Of a stretch of DNA of 25,621 nucleotides, positions 6,113 through 13,919 are shown piece after piece. The stretch is taken from IMG/VR virus record IMGVR_UViG_3300046373_000142, positions 1 through 25,621 of that record; one strand, given 5' to 3'. How positions within the stretch are numbered: the stretch's first letter is position 1; each line of letters starts with the position of its first letter. Source of the DNA: a virus. A program made the translations under genes and the position numbers. The notes beneath the pieces were generated by a model. That model was not told the DNA's origin and searched no databases. It was given only the letters and a program-made list of their open reading frames with translations.

Positions 6113-6283
6113 ATGAAAGTCGCAGCAACGGCAGCTCAAATTCAAGTGCGGACGTCGGAAGATAACCGTGTTTGGCTGAAGGCAAAGGCGCATGAGCAGG
6201 AGCGCTCGGTAAATTGGCTGATCAGCAAAATTCTCGATGACGCGAGAGTGGCCGATAGTAAGAAACAAAATGCAGCGCAGTAA
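6113..6283 (+). CDS. Arc-like ribbon-helix-helix repressor
   Basis: The protein has 56 residues, close to the 53 of P22 Arc. The start is ATG 6113, with AAGGAG eight bases upstream. The strand QIQVR aligns with QFNLR of Arc, whose Gln, Asn and Arg contact operator bases; here Asn is Gln. Helix A (EDNRVWLKAKAHEQE), the RSVN turn and helix B (WLISKILDDAR) complete the fold. It is the first gene after a strong promoter that carries palindromes, and the antirepressor lies three genes on. By analogy with P22 it should dampen its own operon. That role is inference, but the fold is clear. Confidence 0.82.
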   Translation: MKVAATAAQIQVRTSEDNRVWLKAKAHEQERSVNWLISKILDDARVADSKKQNAAQ

Positions 6284-6288
6284 AAGAC

Positions 6289-6329
6289 AAAGCCCTGATC
6301 GTTATCTTGGCGGATGGGATCAGGGCTTT
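6289..6329. terminator. 12-bp perfect stem-loop after the Arc-like gene
   Basis: AAAGCCCTGATC (6289-6300) pairs with GATCAGGGCTTT (6318-6329) around a 17-nt loop, starting five bases after the arc-like stop. There is no long T run, so it may be a partial terminator or an mRNA processing/stability element that sets the ratio of repressor to downstream products. Confidence 0.5.
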
Positions 6330-6363
6330 GAATTCAAACCGGTTAGATTTGAGGCGGAACAAA

Positions 6364-6684
6364 ATGGATGCTATCACAAACAACATCGTGCGGCTCGCCG
6401 CGCAGAAGCAAAAAGCGCCGAACCCAGGCATCGTTTGCATGCTCAGGGGCCTGTTGGAGCAAGCTGAGGCCGGCGAACTCGACAGCCTGAACTGCCAGGT
6501 GAAAAGCGGCGCGGCTTACAAAAGCATGTCTGCCGGCGAGTGGGAAGCGTATGCCTCTGTGACGCATGACCACTTCTGCAACATCCTGTCGCAGTTCGAT
6601 CGCGAGAAGCGGGAGATCAGGATGGAGCAGTTGGGTACCAAGGCGCGCGGCAAGGTGGTCAACCTGGCGCAGGTGCAAGCATGA
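6364..6684 (+). CDS. Unknown protein of the antirepressor operon
   Basis: The protein has 106 residues from ATG 6364 (GAGG nine bases upstream). The frame is open further left, but 6364 is the first ATG after the hairpin. It looks helical and charged, with no membrane segment and only scattered cysteines (for example in IVCML, LNCQV and HFCN). I recognise no family. It overlaps the next gene by ATGA, so it is part of the same transcript as the antirepressor. Confidence 0.65.
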   Translation: MDAITNNIVRLAAQKQKAPNPGIVCMLRGLLEQAEAGELDSLNCQVKSGAAYKSMSAGEWEAYASVTHDHFCNILSQFDREKREIRMEQLGTKARGKVVNLAQVQA

Positions 6685-6923
6685 GCACGCTGCACATACT
6701 GAGCCCAGTGACGAAGCGAAAAGGCCGCGCACCCGGCAAGCAGCAGGATCAGGATCTGATCCTCACGGCAGCAGAGGCCCGCCTGATCCGCGCATATCGG
6801 AACACTGACGACGAGACCCAGGAGATGGCGGTCCGGACGGTGGAGAGATATGCACTGAATCCTGAGCTGATGCGTCACAAGGCGCCGGTGTTTCAGTTGG
6901 TCGCCGGCGGGAGGGGAGCATGA
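6681..6923 (+). CDS. Unknown small basic protein of the antirepressor operon
   Basis: The protein has 80 residues and overlaps both neighbours by four bases. The N-terminus is basic (TKRKGRAPGKQQ). A single helical region follows (LTAAEARLIRAYRNTDDETQ), which looks like a short helix-turn-helix or protein-binding segment but does not match a family I can name. Translational coupling to the antirepressor suggests a joint role in regulation. Confidence 0.65.
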   Translation: MSTLHILSPVTKRKGRAPGKQQDQDLILTAAEARLIRAYRNTDDETQEMAVRTVERYALNPELMRHKAPVFQLVAGGRGA

Positions 6924-7600
6924 ACACGCTGATCAATATCGTTAGCGATGCGCTTCGCATGACGAGCCGCGAAATCGCAGAGTTGACTAATAAGCGGCAT
7001 GACAATGTCGCACGCGTTTGTCGTGATCTCAAGGCAGACGGGGTGTGTCCTCAAATTGAGGAGACCCCCTATGTCCATGAAAAGAATGGGCAAACGTATC
7101 TGGAGTTTCAACTGAGCAAGCGTGATTCGCTGGTGCTGGTCGCGAGGCTTTCGCCAGAATTTACCGGGCGCGTGGTCGACCGCTGGATGGAACTGGAAGC
7201 GCAAAAAGCCGCACCGGTCATGCTTTCTCGGATGCAGTTGATCGAGATGGCCATGCAAGCCGAGAAGGAGCGGCTGGTGTTGGAGCAGAAAGTCGTCGCC
7301 GACGCGCCGAAGGTGGCGTTTCACGACGATGTGGCTGTGGCCATCAACGCGCAGCCGGTAGCTGAAGTGGCAAAAGTGCTGCACACCGGTCCGCGCCGCC
7401 TGTTTGCCTGGCTACGCGAGCAGGGTTTTCTTATGCGGGGCAACCTGCCGTATCAGCGGTACCTGGAGCAAGGCCTGTTCTCTGTAGTTGAAAAAACGCG
7501 AGAGGACACGAAAGGCGAAGTCAGGGTCTACACCCAGACGCTCGTTACTGGAAAAGGTCTTTCGACAATTCAGCGTCGATTTGCTCAACAAGGCGCATAA
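6920..7600 (+). CDS. Phage antirepressor (Rha domain plus KilAC/ANT domain)
   Basis: The protein has 226 residues. Residues 12-95 match the Rha phage regulatory family: TSREIAELTNKRHDNV, then YLEFQLSKRDSLVLVARLS and RVVDRWMELE. After a helical linker, residues 130-225 match the KilAC (ANT) C-terminal domain of phage antirepressors, including VAEVAKVLHTGPRRLFAWLR, FLMRGNLPYQRYL and VTGKGLSTIQ. Such proteins interfere with the prophage repressor or otherwise reset lysogeny genes. The gene lies in the operon that starts with the Arc-like repressor and the strong 6045-6073 promoter, the same logic as arc-ant in P22. Confidence 0.88.
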   Translation: MNTLINIVSDALRMTSREIAELTNKRHDNVARVCRDLKADGVCPQIEETPYVHEKNGQTYLEFQLSKRDSLVLVARLSPEFTGRVVDRWMELEAQKAAPVMLSRMQLIEMAMQAEKERLVLEQKVVADAPKVAFHDDVAVAINAQPVAEVAKVLHTGPRRLFAWLREQGFLMRGNLPYQRYLEQGLFSVVEKTREDTKGEVRVYTQTLVTGKGLSTIQRRFAQQGA

Positions 7601-7610
7601 GGAGACGGTC

Positions 7611-8180
7611 ATGGAAATCCTGAAACTGAAAATCGTAGGCACGAGTCCGCTGATGATGCACTCGGATCGCTTGGCAAATCCGCTGGCGCCCGAAACCCGA
7701 CTGCACAAGGAGTTGACCGGAAAGCGGAAGAAAACGGACGAGGACCACCTCGCGATAGCAAAGTCCGAGTTCATCGCTGGCGCATACTGGGATGCGAAGC
7801 TGGGCTTCTATATTCCTGGCGCCAATCTGGATGCGACGTTCTGGGCCGGCGCTAAGCTGCAAAAGTTGGGCGTCCATTGGAGGCGCGGCGCGCTTGTAAT
7901 GGAAGACAGGATCAAGCTGCAGCATGGCGGTCCGGACACACCTGAGGCGCTATGGGAGTCGCCGGCAAACGTCGATTGCCGCGGCGTTCGAGTCGGGCCG
8001 GCGAAGTTGATGCGCTATCGGCCGATCTTCACCAGCTGGTCGGCGGAGTTGTCCGTTGCCCTGAACAGCGACGTGCTCAATCCGAGCGAAGCGAAGAAGG
8101 CGATGGACGACGGCGGCAGCCTGATCGGCACCTGTGAATTTCGTCCGCGGTTCGGACGTTTCGAGGTGACCTATGAGTGA
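7611..8180 (+). CDS. Conserved phage protein of unknown function
   Basis: The protein has 189 residues from ATG 7611, preceded by AAGGAGA. The start region (KLKIVGTSPLMMHSDRLANP) and the block KRKKTDEDHLAIAKSEF are familiar from many phage genomes, where the family has no assigned function. Later come GFYIPGANLDATF and a C-terminal part, SWSAELSVALNSDVL then GGSLIGTCEFRPRFGRFEV. That alternation of strands and the closing glycine/arginine segment vaguely recall RAMP-fold RNA-binding proteins such as Cas7. This is only an impression and needs a structure comparison. Confidence 0.7.
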   Translation: MEILKLKIVGTSPLMMHSDRLANPLAPETRLHKELTGKRKKTDEDHLAIAKSEFIAGAYWDAKLGFYIPGANLDATFWAGAKLQKLGVHWRRGALVMEDRIKLQHGGPDTPEALWESPANVDCRGVRVGPAKLMRYRPIFTSWSAELSVALNSDVLNPSEAKKAMDDGGSLIGTCEFRPRFGRFEVTYE

Positions 8181-8646
8181 CATCGAATCCGATGACCTGC
8201 CACGCTTCCCTGTGTGGCGCCAGGCGGTCAAAGACTTTCTCCGGGAGTTTCGGTATGGCGATCTGGTCACGCATGACTGGCTTGCGTCGAACTTCAACAT
8301 GCCGACGCTCGACGCTGACTCGTCGCTGACCGCAATGGAGTTCAGGGAGCGGCAGTTCGAGTGGCTGGCAAACATTGAGGCGTTCAAGTCTGAATTGTTG
8401 CGAGACCATCAGGTCTGCCTGCAATCGGTTCGGGGCGAAGGCTTCCGCTGGGTGCCGCCTCACGAGCAGACGCGGGTGACGACTGAAGCGTTCCAGCGCG
8501 ACGCGAACCGCGCTTTTCGGAATGCCGGGCAGAGGTTGCGCAATATTCGCATTAGCGAATTGACGGACGATCAGCGGCGCGAGAATATTGATGCAGTCGC
8601 AAAATTAACTGCGATGAAGGGCATGCATCGCAGGGAATTGAAGTAG
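8173..8646 (+). CDS. Unknown phage protein, last gene of the antirepressor operon
   Basis: The protein has 157 residues and overlaps the upstream gene by eight bases. The N-terminal half has the pattern of a winged-helix protein: FRYGDLVTHDWLASNFNMP, then a helix and VRGEGFRWVPPHE, where the glycine turn could be the wing. The C-terminal half is a charged helix (FQRDANRAFRNAGQRLRNIR). No known family is recognised. DNA binding is plausible. It is followed at once by a 5-bp-periodic array and a terminator. Confidence 0.68.
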   Translation: MSDIESDDLPRFPVWRQAVKDFLREFRYGDLVTHDWLASNFNMPTLDADSSLTAMEFRERQFEWLANIEAFKSELLRDHQVCLQSVRGEGFRWVPPHEQTRVTTEAFQRDANRAFRNAGQRLRNIRISELTDDQRRENIDAVAKLTAMKGMHRRELK

Positions 8647-8730
8647 GTAGGTCAAGGAGCGGCATGCTACGGCACGGCAAGCTAAGTTCGGGTGAGGCGA
8701 GCTTGGGTCTGGCGAGATATGGGCTGACAA
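8646..8730 (+). repeat. 5-bp-periodic G array, block 1
   Basis: A G falls at every fifth base from 8646 to 8726 without exception (17 units). The next base is most often G, giving units such as GGCAC, GGCAA, GGTGA and GGCGA. No unit is exactly conserved. A 5-bp period does not fit a coding sequence. Confidence 0.8.
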
Positions 8731-8786
8731 CAGCAGCTTGATTCTTCTACGAGGGATCAGGCTGATGCGGTAAGCATCGGTGGCGC
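8731..8786. other. Spacer between the two G arrays with a small hairpin
   Basis: The pentamer phase is lost here. A short hairpin is visible (GATGC 8764-8768, GCATC 8774-8778, loop GGTAA). No gene is seen. Confidence 0.5.
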
Positions 8787-8881
8787 GGTCAGTCATGGAG
8801 GGGCTTGGCGAGGTCCGATCAGGAATGGTAGGGCGAGGCGAGGTCTGCTAAGGCGCGACCTGGTTAGGCATGGGTAGAACG
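8787..8881 (+). repeat. 5-bp-periodic G array, block 2
   Basis: G occurs at every fifth base from 8787 to 8877, 19 units in a row. The consensus is GGYNN, with units such as GGCGA (twice running), GGTCT, GGTTA and GGCAT. It is one base out of phase with block 1 and ends at the terminator hairpin. Confidence 0.82.
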
Positions 8882-8907
8882 AAAAAGCTCCATTCGTGGA
8901 GCTTTTT
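8882..8907. terminator. Bidirectional intrinsic terminator
   Basis: AAAAAGCTCCA (8882-8892) and TGGAGCTTTTT (8897-8907) form a perfect stem with a TTCG tetraloop, flanked by A and T runs. It serves both the plus-strand operon ending at 8646 and the minus-strand gene ending at 8918. Confidence 0.93.
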
Positions 8908-8917
8908 CTATTTCTGC

Positions 8918-9469
8918 TCAAGGAATTTTGGCGATCTTTTCGAGCGTTGAAAGCTGGTTGTGGTGTATCAGGTGAACACCGTTGCTCTTTGCGAGAGCGT
9001 GCGCTGATTTCGTGTAGCCGTTCAGGCACACAACCGCGGCCACTTGGGCTCGGTAATGCGCTTTGCTGCCGATGACTTCCTGGACGGCGGCATTGCCGAC
9101 CCGGTTTTGGTACTTCTTGCATTGCACGACCAGCCGGAAGCCACGCAGTTCAGCGAGGATGTCGGCGCCCTGATCTTGAGGTGGCGTGACCCGAGCTTTC
9201 CAGCCAGCCTGGGTCAGCAGTTCGGCGCAGTAGTGCTCGTATTGGATCGGCGACAGTAAATCCACGTCGACAAAGCCGGGACGGAAGGCGTTTTCACGGG
9301 CTTCACGGGCTGATTGTTGTTCGCGCCCGGCCTTGATCATTGCCGGAACAAGGGCGCCCACAACAACTATTGCAACTATAGATCCCACCGGATCGACCGG
9401 AAAGAAGTGGATAGCCACATAGGCTATTAAGGAAAAAACGATAGCAATTCCGGCGTAGGTCGAGTTCAT
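8918..9469 (-). CDS. Membrane-anchored Mrr-like restriction endonuclease
   Basis: The protein has 183 residues from ATG 9469. An in-frame TTG at 9511 is an alternative start. Two membrane segments come first (about 7-23 and 28-44), then a charged linker and an Mrr-type nuclease domain. Catalytic residues are visible: Asp103 in QGADILAE and Gln116-x-Lys118 in VVQCKKY. The rest of the fold (SPIQYEHYCAELLTQAGW at the start, VVCLNGYTKSAHALA later) fits as well. Small membrane-tethered Mrr proteins are thought to cut foreign or modified DNA. Here it is probably prophage cargo against other phages. It is divergent from the tape measure gene. A perfect TTGACA lies upstream on its strand (9530-9525), without a clear -10 box. 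Confidence 0.82.
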   Translation of the reverse strand: MNSTYAGIAIVFSLIAYVAIHFFPVDPVGSIVAIVVVGALVPAMIKAGREQQSAREARENAFRPGFVDVDLLSPIQYEHYCAELLTQAGWKARVTPPQDQGADILAELRGFRLVVQCKKYQNRVGNAAVQEVIGSKAHYRAQVAAVVCLNGYTKSAHALAKSNGVHLIHHNQLSTLEKIAKIP

Positions 9470-9523
9470 ATTTTTGGCAACATTTTTCTCCCAAACGTAA
9501 CACAAAAACAACCAAGGTAAAAC

Positions 9524-12500
9524 ATGTCAAATATGAATGTATCCATGACGCTGTCGCTGGTCGATACGGCCAGCCCGCAAGTCAAGGCATTCATGGAGCA
9601 ACTCGCAGCCCTGGAAGGCGTCGTCGCGTCTGTCGGCAGCAAGATGGCTGGATTTGCTGCAGGCATGGAGTCGTTCGCTGCTTCGCTGGGCCTGGTGAAG
9701 GCAAGCGCCGCTGGCGTCAGCGCAGAAATCGGCGCCGTCGGCGCGAGTGCTGGAGCGGCCTCCGTCGAGACTGCGCGGCTTGAGTCAACGATTGCCGGAT
9801 TGAATGCAGCGCTGCAGAGTGTTCTCGGAAAGCTCGCCGGCGTCGCCGCAGGCATGGCGGATCTGGGTGCGGCATCGACTGCGGCGTCCGCTGGGGCGAG
9901 CGGTGCGATGAATGCGCTTGGTACTGGCGCACAGGCAGCAAACACGCACGTCAACACACTGGCCGACTCAATTCGGGGCATGGCTTTGCTTTGGACGGCG
10001 TTCGAGTTGAAAAAAGGCATGAAGTCGAGCATCCACGAGGCAAGCGACTTCCAGAAAGAAATGCTGACGATCGAAGGACTCAATCTCGGCGATGCGGCGA
10101 ACAAGGAAATTGCTGAAAAGGCCTGGAAAGACAGCCAAGGGTTGGGATTTGTCAGTCCGGTTGATGCTTTGCGCGCCAGGCAAGCGGCGATAGGCGGACT
10201 GGCCCAGCCGATGAATCAAGAGGTGCTTGATGCGACCGTCCCTGCTGCTCTGAAGCTAACAAACAATTTGCGATTTGCCGGCGATAAGACAGAGCTCGCT
10301 GACATGGTGCGAAATCTGTACGGCATCGCCGAAGCGCGCCAGCAGACAGAAGACCCCAAGGCAATGCTAGACACGTTTGATTTCGTGCAGAAGGCGTTTA
10401 CAGCCACTCAAGGAAAGGTGACGCCAAAAGACATCGAAATGTTTGTACGACAGTTGGGGCAGGGCGCGTCCAACATCTCGGACGACGGATTGATGCGCGC
10501 CGTTGCAGCGATCGATCAAATGAAGATTGCTGGCGGCGCTAATGGCGGAGGCGGTGGCGCGTCGAAATATGGCACCGCATACAAAATGCTTCAGGCCTAC
10601 GCGATGGGCAAGCCGATGAACAAGCAGGGAGCGGCGATTTTGATGGAGTCCGGCATTCTTGAGCCAGGGTCCATTGATGCGGATGGCAATACCACGCTCT
10701 CAGCAAATATAAAACCGGGCGGCGCAAAAGACCAGCAGCTTGCCTCGCAGGATATTAATGCTTGGATGGCAAAGAACGCCCCAAATATCATCGCCTACAC
10801 CCGCAAACACGCAAAAGAGTACTACCAGGGCGCCGACATGGACGACCCGAAGGCAATCGAAACCGCGGTACAGAAATATTTGACTGCGCTAGGCATTACC
10901 GTCACAGCACAGCAGGCTGCTAGCCTTCCGATCAATCCGCGCTCTCAGGCGCGCATGGAAGAGCAGCGCGACATGCAGATCAAATCGAAGGGTGTCAACG
11001 ATCAGTCTGAGCTGATCAAAGATTCCTACGCACAGTCTACAACCCGATTTAGCAAGGCTCTCGCAGCGCTTGGGCAGACCATCGGTGAGATCCTGATGCC
11101 AGTTTTGACGCCGCTGATTAACGGCCTTGCCTCTTTGCTGGAAAAGCTTGCAGGATTTTCGAACGACCACCCGGTTGTCGCTTTTGCGCTCACCTTGGGC
11201 GCAGCGTTTATTGGAATCTCAGCCGCCATCAAAGGCTTTGCGCTTGTATTCGGGCCGATCGCCGCTTTGCTGGGGCTTACGGCAGAATCGTTCGGAATTC
11301 TGGGCGTTGCGGTAATGGCAGCGCGAAACTGGTTCGGGTTATTAGTCGCAGGTATTGGAATCGGCGCCAGGGCTATTCTGGCATATATGGGGCCGCTTGG
11401 ATGGATCATCGCCGGCATCGTTCTTGTTTGGGAGGCAGGCCTCGGCGATTGGATCTCTAAGCTCAATGTGTTCGGTCATAGCGTAGGTGACTGGGCGTCG
11501 TCCATGGCCAATGATGTCGTCAATACCTTCCGCAACATGTGGGTGCGGACCAAGCAGTTTTTCGGCTACCTGTCAGAGGATGCGGCAAAGGCGCAGGTCG
11601 AGGCAAACAACACCGCCCGCAATGATAAGCAGAAGGCCCTCGGGTTCGGGAGTCAAGAATCGTCCGGCAAGATCAACTACGGCGGCGCGACCACTTCGCC
11701 AGCCGGAAAACCAAAAACCCGCGCAGAACAAATCCGCGAGCAACAACTCGCGGATGCTGAAAACGTAAAACTAGGGCCGCACGTCGATAAAAAGATGAAA
11801 GGCAGCGCCGGCGGCGGCGGCCGCTTCAAAAACTACGATCCCGACCTAGATGATGCCAAGAACGCGTTTCGCCTGGAGGAAGACGATCTGCGCAGGCATG
11901 GCGCTGCCGAGGACGAGCTCTACAAGGCCAACAAGATCTCGATCGCCGAATTTTACGACGATAAGCTCGCCACCACCCGCAAGGGCATCAACGCACAGAT
12001 CGCCGAGCTCGAGCGCGAGCAGGCCGCCTACCGCGCCCAGGGCGACAAGGCGGGCGTCAACCGCGTCGGCACGGACATCACGATCAAGAAGCGTGACCTA
12101 GCCGATGCCGAGAAGTCGGTCGAAGTGCAGCGCGAGAAGGATCTGAACGCGTTGAAGAAAGAGGGAATTGCGCTCGAAGCGCAGATGCTGGAAGCCGAGG
12201 GTAAGAAGAAGCAGTCGCATATGGCGCGCGAGATTGCCGATCTCGAAGAGAAAAAGAAAAAATTTCTCCTGAACCCCACGGCGCCAGATTCTGCAAAAAA
12301 TGCTGATCTCGCTCAGCAGGCCATCGACACGGCAAAGCTGACTGCCGCGATGGATGAGTACAAGACTGAACTCAAGCAGGTGCAGGACGCCGCAAAAACC
12401 GGAGAGGAACAAATCACCGATGCGGTGAAGTCGGGCGCGCTGTCTGAAGTTTTCGCCCAGGACAAGAAATTCGAACTGCGCAAGAAGGAAGCGGCGCAGC

Positions 12501-13258
12501 TGGATGAGCTGATCGCCAAATACCGCGAACTGATTCTGGCATCGGATGCGCCACAAGAGATCAAGGACATCCAGCTGCGCTCGCTGAAGCTGGAGCAGGC
12601 GAAGGCGAACACTATGGCGAACGAGTTGAGCCCGGACGATGCCAGGATGAAGCAAGGTCTAGACAGTAGCGTGGAAGGCGGCTTTGCAACGTTCTTTAAA
12701 GACATCATCACAGGATCGAAGTCGGCCAAAAATGCTTTTAAGGACTTTGCCAACAGCATCGCAGCGACGGTCAACGATCTCGTCGCCAAGAAGCTCGCGA
12801 AACAGCTATTCGAATCGATATTCGGGAAAGAGGGCGTTCCCATGTCAGCCGGGGGAACTGGAGGTAGCAGCGGTGGCGGCGGGGATGTGTTCGGCAGCAT
12901 CATGAAAATGTTCAGCATGAGCGGCGGATCGTCCGGAGGCTCAGCATCTGCCAACGCCGGAGCTTCCGGCTTTTCCGCAAGTCTTGATGCACTGAACGGC
13001 GCCGGCTCAGCCATCGTCGGCCTGGCAACTGGCACCGACCGCGTCCCGCAGGACATGCTCGCGATGATCCATCAGGGCGAAATGATCATTCCAGCCTATG
13101 ACGCAGAGAAAGTGCGCGCAGGCGGCGCCGGCGGTCAACGCCCAATGCAGGTCAATAACCACTTCACCGTATCCGGGCCTGTCACACGGGAAACACAGAT
13201 GCAGATTGGCCAACAGGCCGGCCTCGGCATCCAGCGCGCAGCCAGGAGAAACGGATGA
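9524..13258 (+). CDS. Tail tape measure protein
   Basis: The protein has 1244 residues, with AAGG before ATG 9524 (a second ATG is three codons on). It sets tail length and passes into the cell during DNA entry. The N-terminus is Ala/Ser/Gly-rich helix. A hydrophobic region at about 548-645, with several potential membrane spans, fits the DNA-entry role. Long charged coiled coils follow (about 760-1040). The C-terminus is Gly/Ser-rich and has the usual motif GTDRVPQDMLAMIHQGE. By the common rule of about 0.15 nm per residue the tail would be near 185 nm. It is separated from its chaperone by the accessory cassette, which is unusual. Confidence 0.95.
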   Translation: MSNMNVSMTLSLVDTASPQVKAFMEQLAALEGVVASVGSKMAGFAAGMESFAASLGLVKASAAGVSAEIGAVGASAGAASVETARLESTIAGLNAALQSVLGKLAGVAAGMADLGAASTAASAGASGAMNALGTGAQAANTHVNTLADSIRGMALLWTAFELKKGMKSSIHEASDFQKEMLTIEGLNLGDAANKEIAEKAWKDSQGLGFVSPVDALRARQAAIGGLAQPMNQEVLDATVPAALKLTNNLRFAGDKTELADMVRNLYGIAEARQQTEDPKAMLDTFDFVQKAFTATQGKVTPKDIEMFVRQLGQGASNISDDGLMRAVAAIDQMKIAGGANGGGGGASKYGTAYKMLQAYAMGKPMNKQGAAILMESGILEPGSIDADGNTTLSANIKPGGAKDQQLASQDINAWMAKNAPNIIAYTRKHAKEYYQGADMDDPKAIETAVQKYLTALGITVTAQQAASLPINPRSQARMEEQRDMQIKSKGVNDQSELIKDSYAQSTTRFSKALAALGQTIGEILMPVLTPLINGLASLLEKLAGFSNDHPVVAFALTLGAAFIGISAAIKGFALVFGPIAALLGLTAESFGILGVAVMAARNWFGLLVAGIGIGARAILAYMGPLGWIIAGIVLVWEAGLGDWISKLNVFGHSVGDWASSMANDVVNTFRNMWVRTKQFFGYLSEDAAKAQVEANNTARNDKQKALGFGSQESSGKINYGGATTSPAGKPKTRAEQIREQQLADAENVKLGPHVDKKMKGSAGGGGRFKNYDPDLDDAKNAFRLEEDDLRRHGAAEDELYKANKISIAEFYDDKLATTRKGINAQIAELEREQAAYRAQGDKAGVNRVGTDITIKKRDLADAEKSVEVQREKDLNALKKEGIALEAQMLEAEGKKKQSHMAREIADLEEKKKKFLLNPTAPDSAKNADLAQQAIDTAKLTAAMDEYKTELKQVQDAAKTGEEQITDAVKSGALSEVFAQDKKFELRKKEAAQLDELIAKYRELILASDAPQEIKDIQLRSLKLEQAKANTMANELSPDDARMKQGLDSSVEGGFATFFKDIITGSKSAKNAFKDFANSIAATVNDLVAKKLAKQLFESIFGKEGVPMSAGGTGGSSGGGGDVFGSIMKMFSMSGGSSGGSASANAGASGFSASLDALNGAGSAIVGLATGTDRVPQDMLAMIHQGEMIIPAYDAEKVRAGGAGGQRPMQVNNHFTVSGPVTRETQMQIGQQAGLGIQRAARRNG

Positions 13259-13914
13259 GCCCGTTTGCTGAGGTCAGGATCGACGACAACCTGATCATTT
13301 ACCACACGGTCGGCGGCCCGCTGTTCTCCACCGACATCGTGCCGGTTGACTCAGGCGATGAATACCGCAATGCGCGCTGGTCCCTGCCGCTTGGCCAATG
13401 GGAGCTCGGCGAGCGCTCCATGATGCCGGCCGACTTTGCGGTGATGAAGAGCTTCTTCAATGCGCGTAAGGGCCAGGCCCAGGGCTTCCGCTTCAAGGAC
13501 TGGGCAGATTACCGGGACGAAGGTGGCGGCATCATCGTCGAGGTTCCGGTGCCGCCCACGTCTACGCAATTCGAGCAGTTTTCCAGCGGCCCGGTGCTGC
13601 AGCTTTACAAGAGCTACACGTCAGGCGGCGAGACGAGCATGCGCAAGATTTCCAAGCCGGTCGCCGGCATCAAGATCTACAACGATGGGATGCTCGATAG
13701 CGGCGCGACCGTTGATCTCACATCCGGCATTGTTGTTCCGTCATCCAGTATCGGAACGCTCACATGGACGGGCGAATTCGATACGCCGGTGCGGTTCGCC
13801 GTCGATCAGCTGAAGACAGAGTTTATCGGCGTGACCGGTGCCGGCGGCGCAGCCAACGTGAAGGATGTCTACCTCCATCTGCTCAGCCTGCCGATTGTGG
13901 AGATCCGCCCGTGA
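13255..13914 (+). CDS. Distal tail protein, DUF2460 family
   Basis: The protein has 219 residues and overlaps the tape measure stop by ATGA. Features of the DUF2460 (TIGR02217) family are present: DEYRNARWSLPLGQWELGER near residues 35-55, FFNARKGQAQGFRFKDWADY, later LQLYKSYTSGGETSMRKISKPV, and the ending with TGEFDTPVRFAVDQL. In the Rhodobacter gene transfer agent the homologue forms the distal ring that joins the tube to the tail tip. The length is normal, and the next gene is the expected DUF2163 partner. Confidence 0.9.
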   Translation: MSPFAEVRIDDNLIIYHTVGGPLFSTDIVPVDSGDEYRNARWSLPLGQWELGERSMMPADFAVMKSFFNARKGQAQGFRFKDWADYRDEGGGIIVEVPVPPTSTQFEQFSSGPVLQLYKSYTSGGETSMRKISKPVAGIKIYNDGMLDSGATVDLTSGIVVPSSSIGTLTWTGEFDTPVRFAVDQLKTEFIGVTGAGGAANVKDVYLHLLSLPIVEIRP

Positions 13915-13919
13915 AGTTG

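Noticed and set aside
8646-8881. CRISPR array or simple tandem repeat
   Set aside because: Only the first one or two bases of each 5-bp unit are constant. There are no 25-40-bp repeats with spacers.
9470-9523. Late promoter for the tape measure gene
   Set aside because: TTGGCA at 9474-9479 has no acceptable -10 box at 16-18 bases. I cannot support a promoter from sequence alone.
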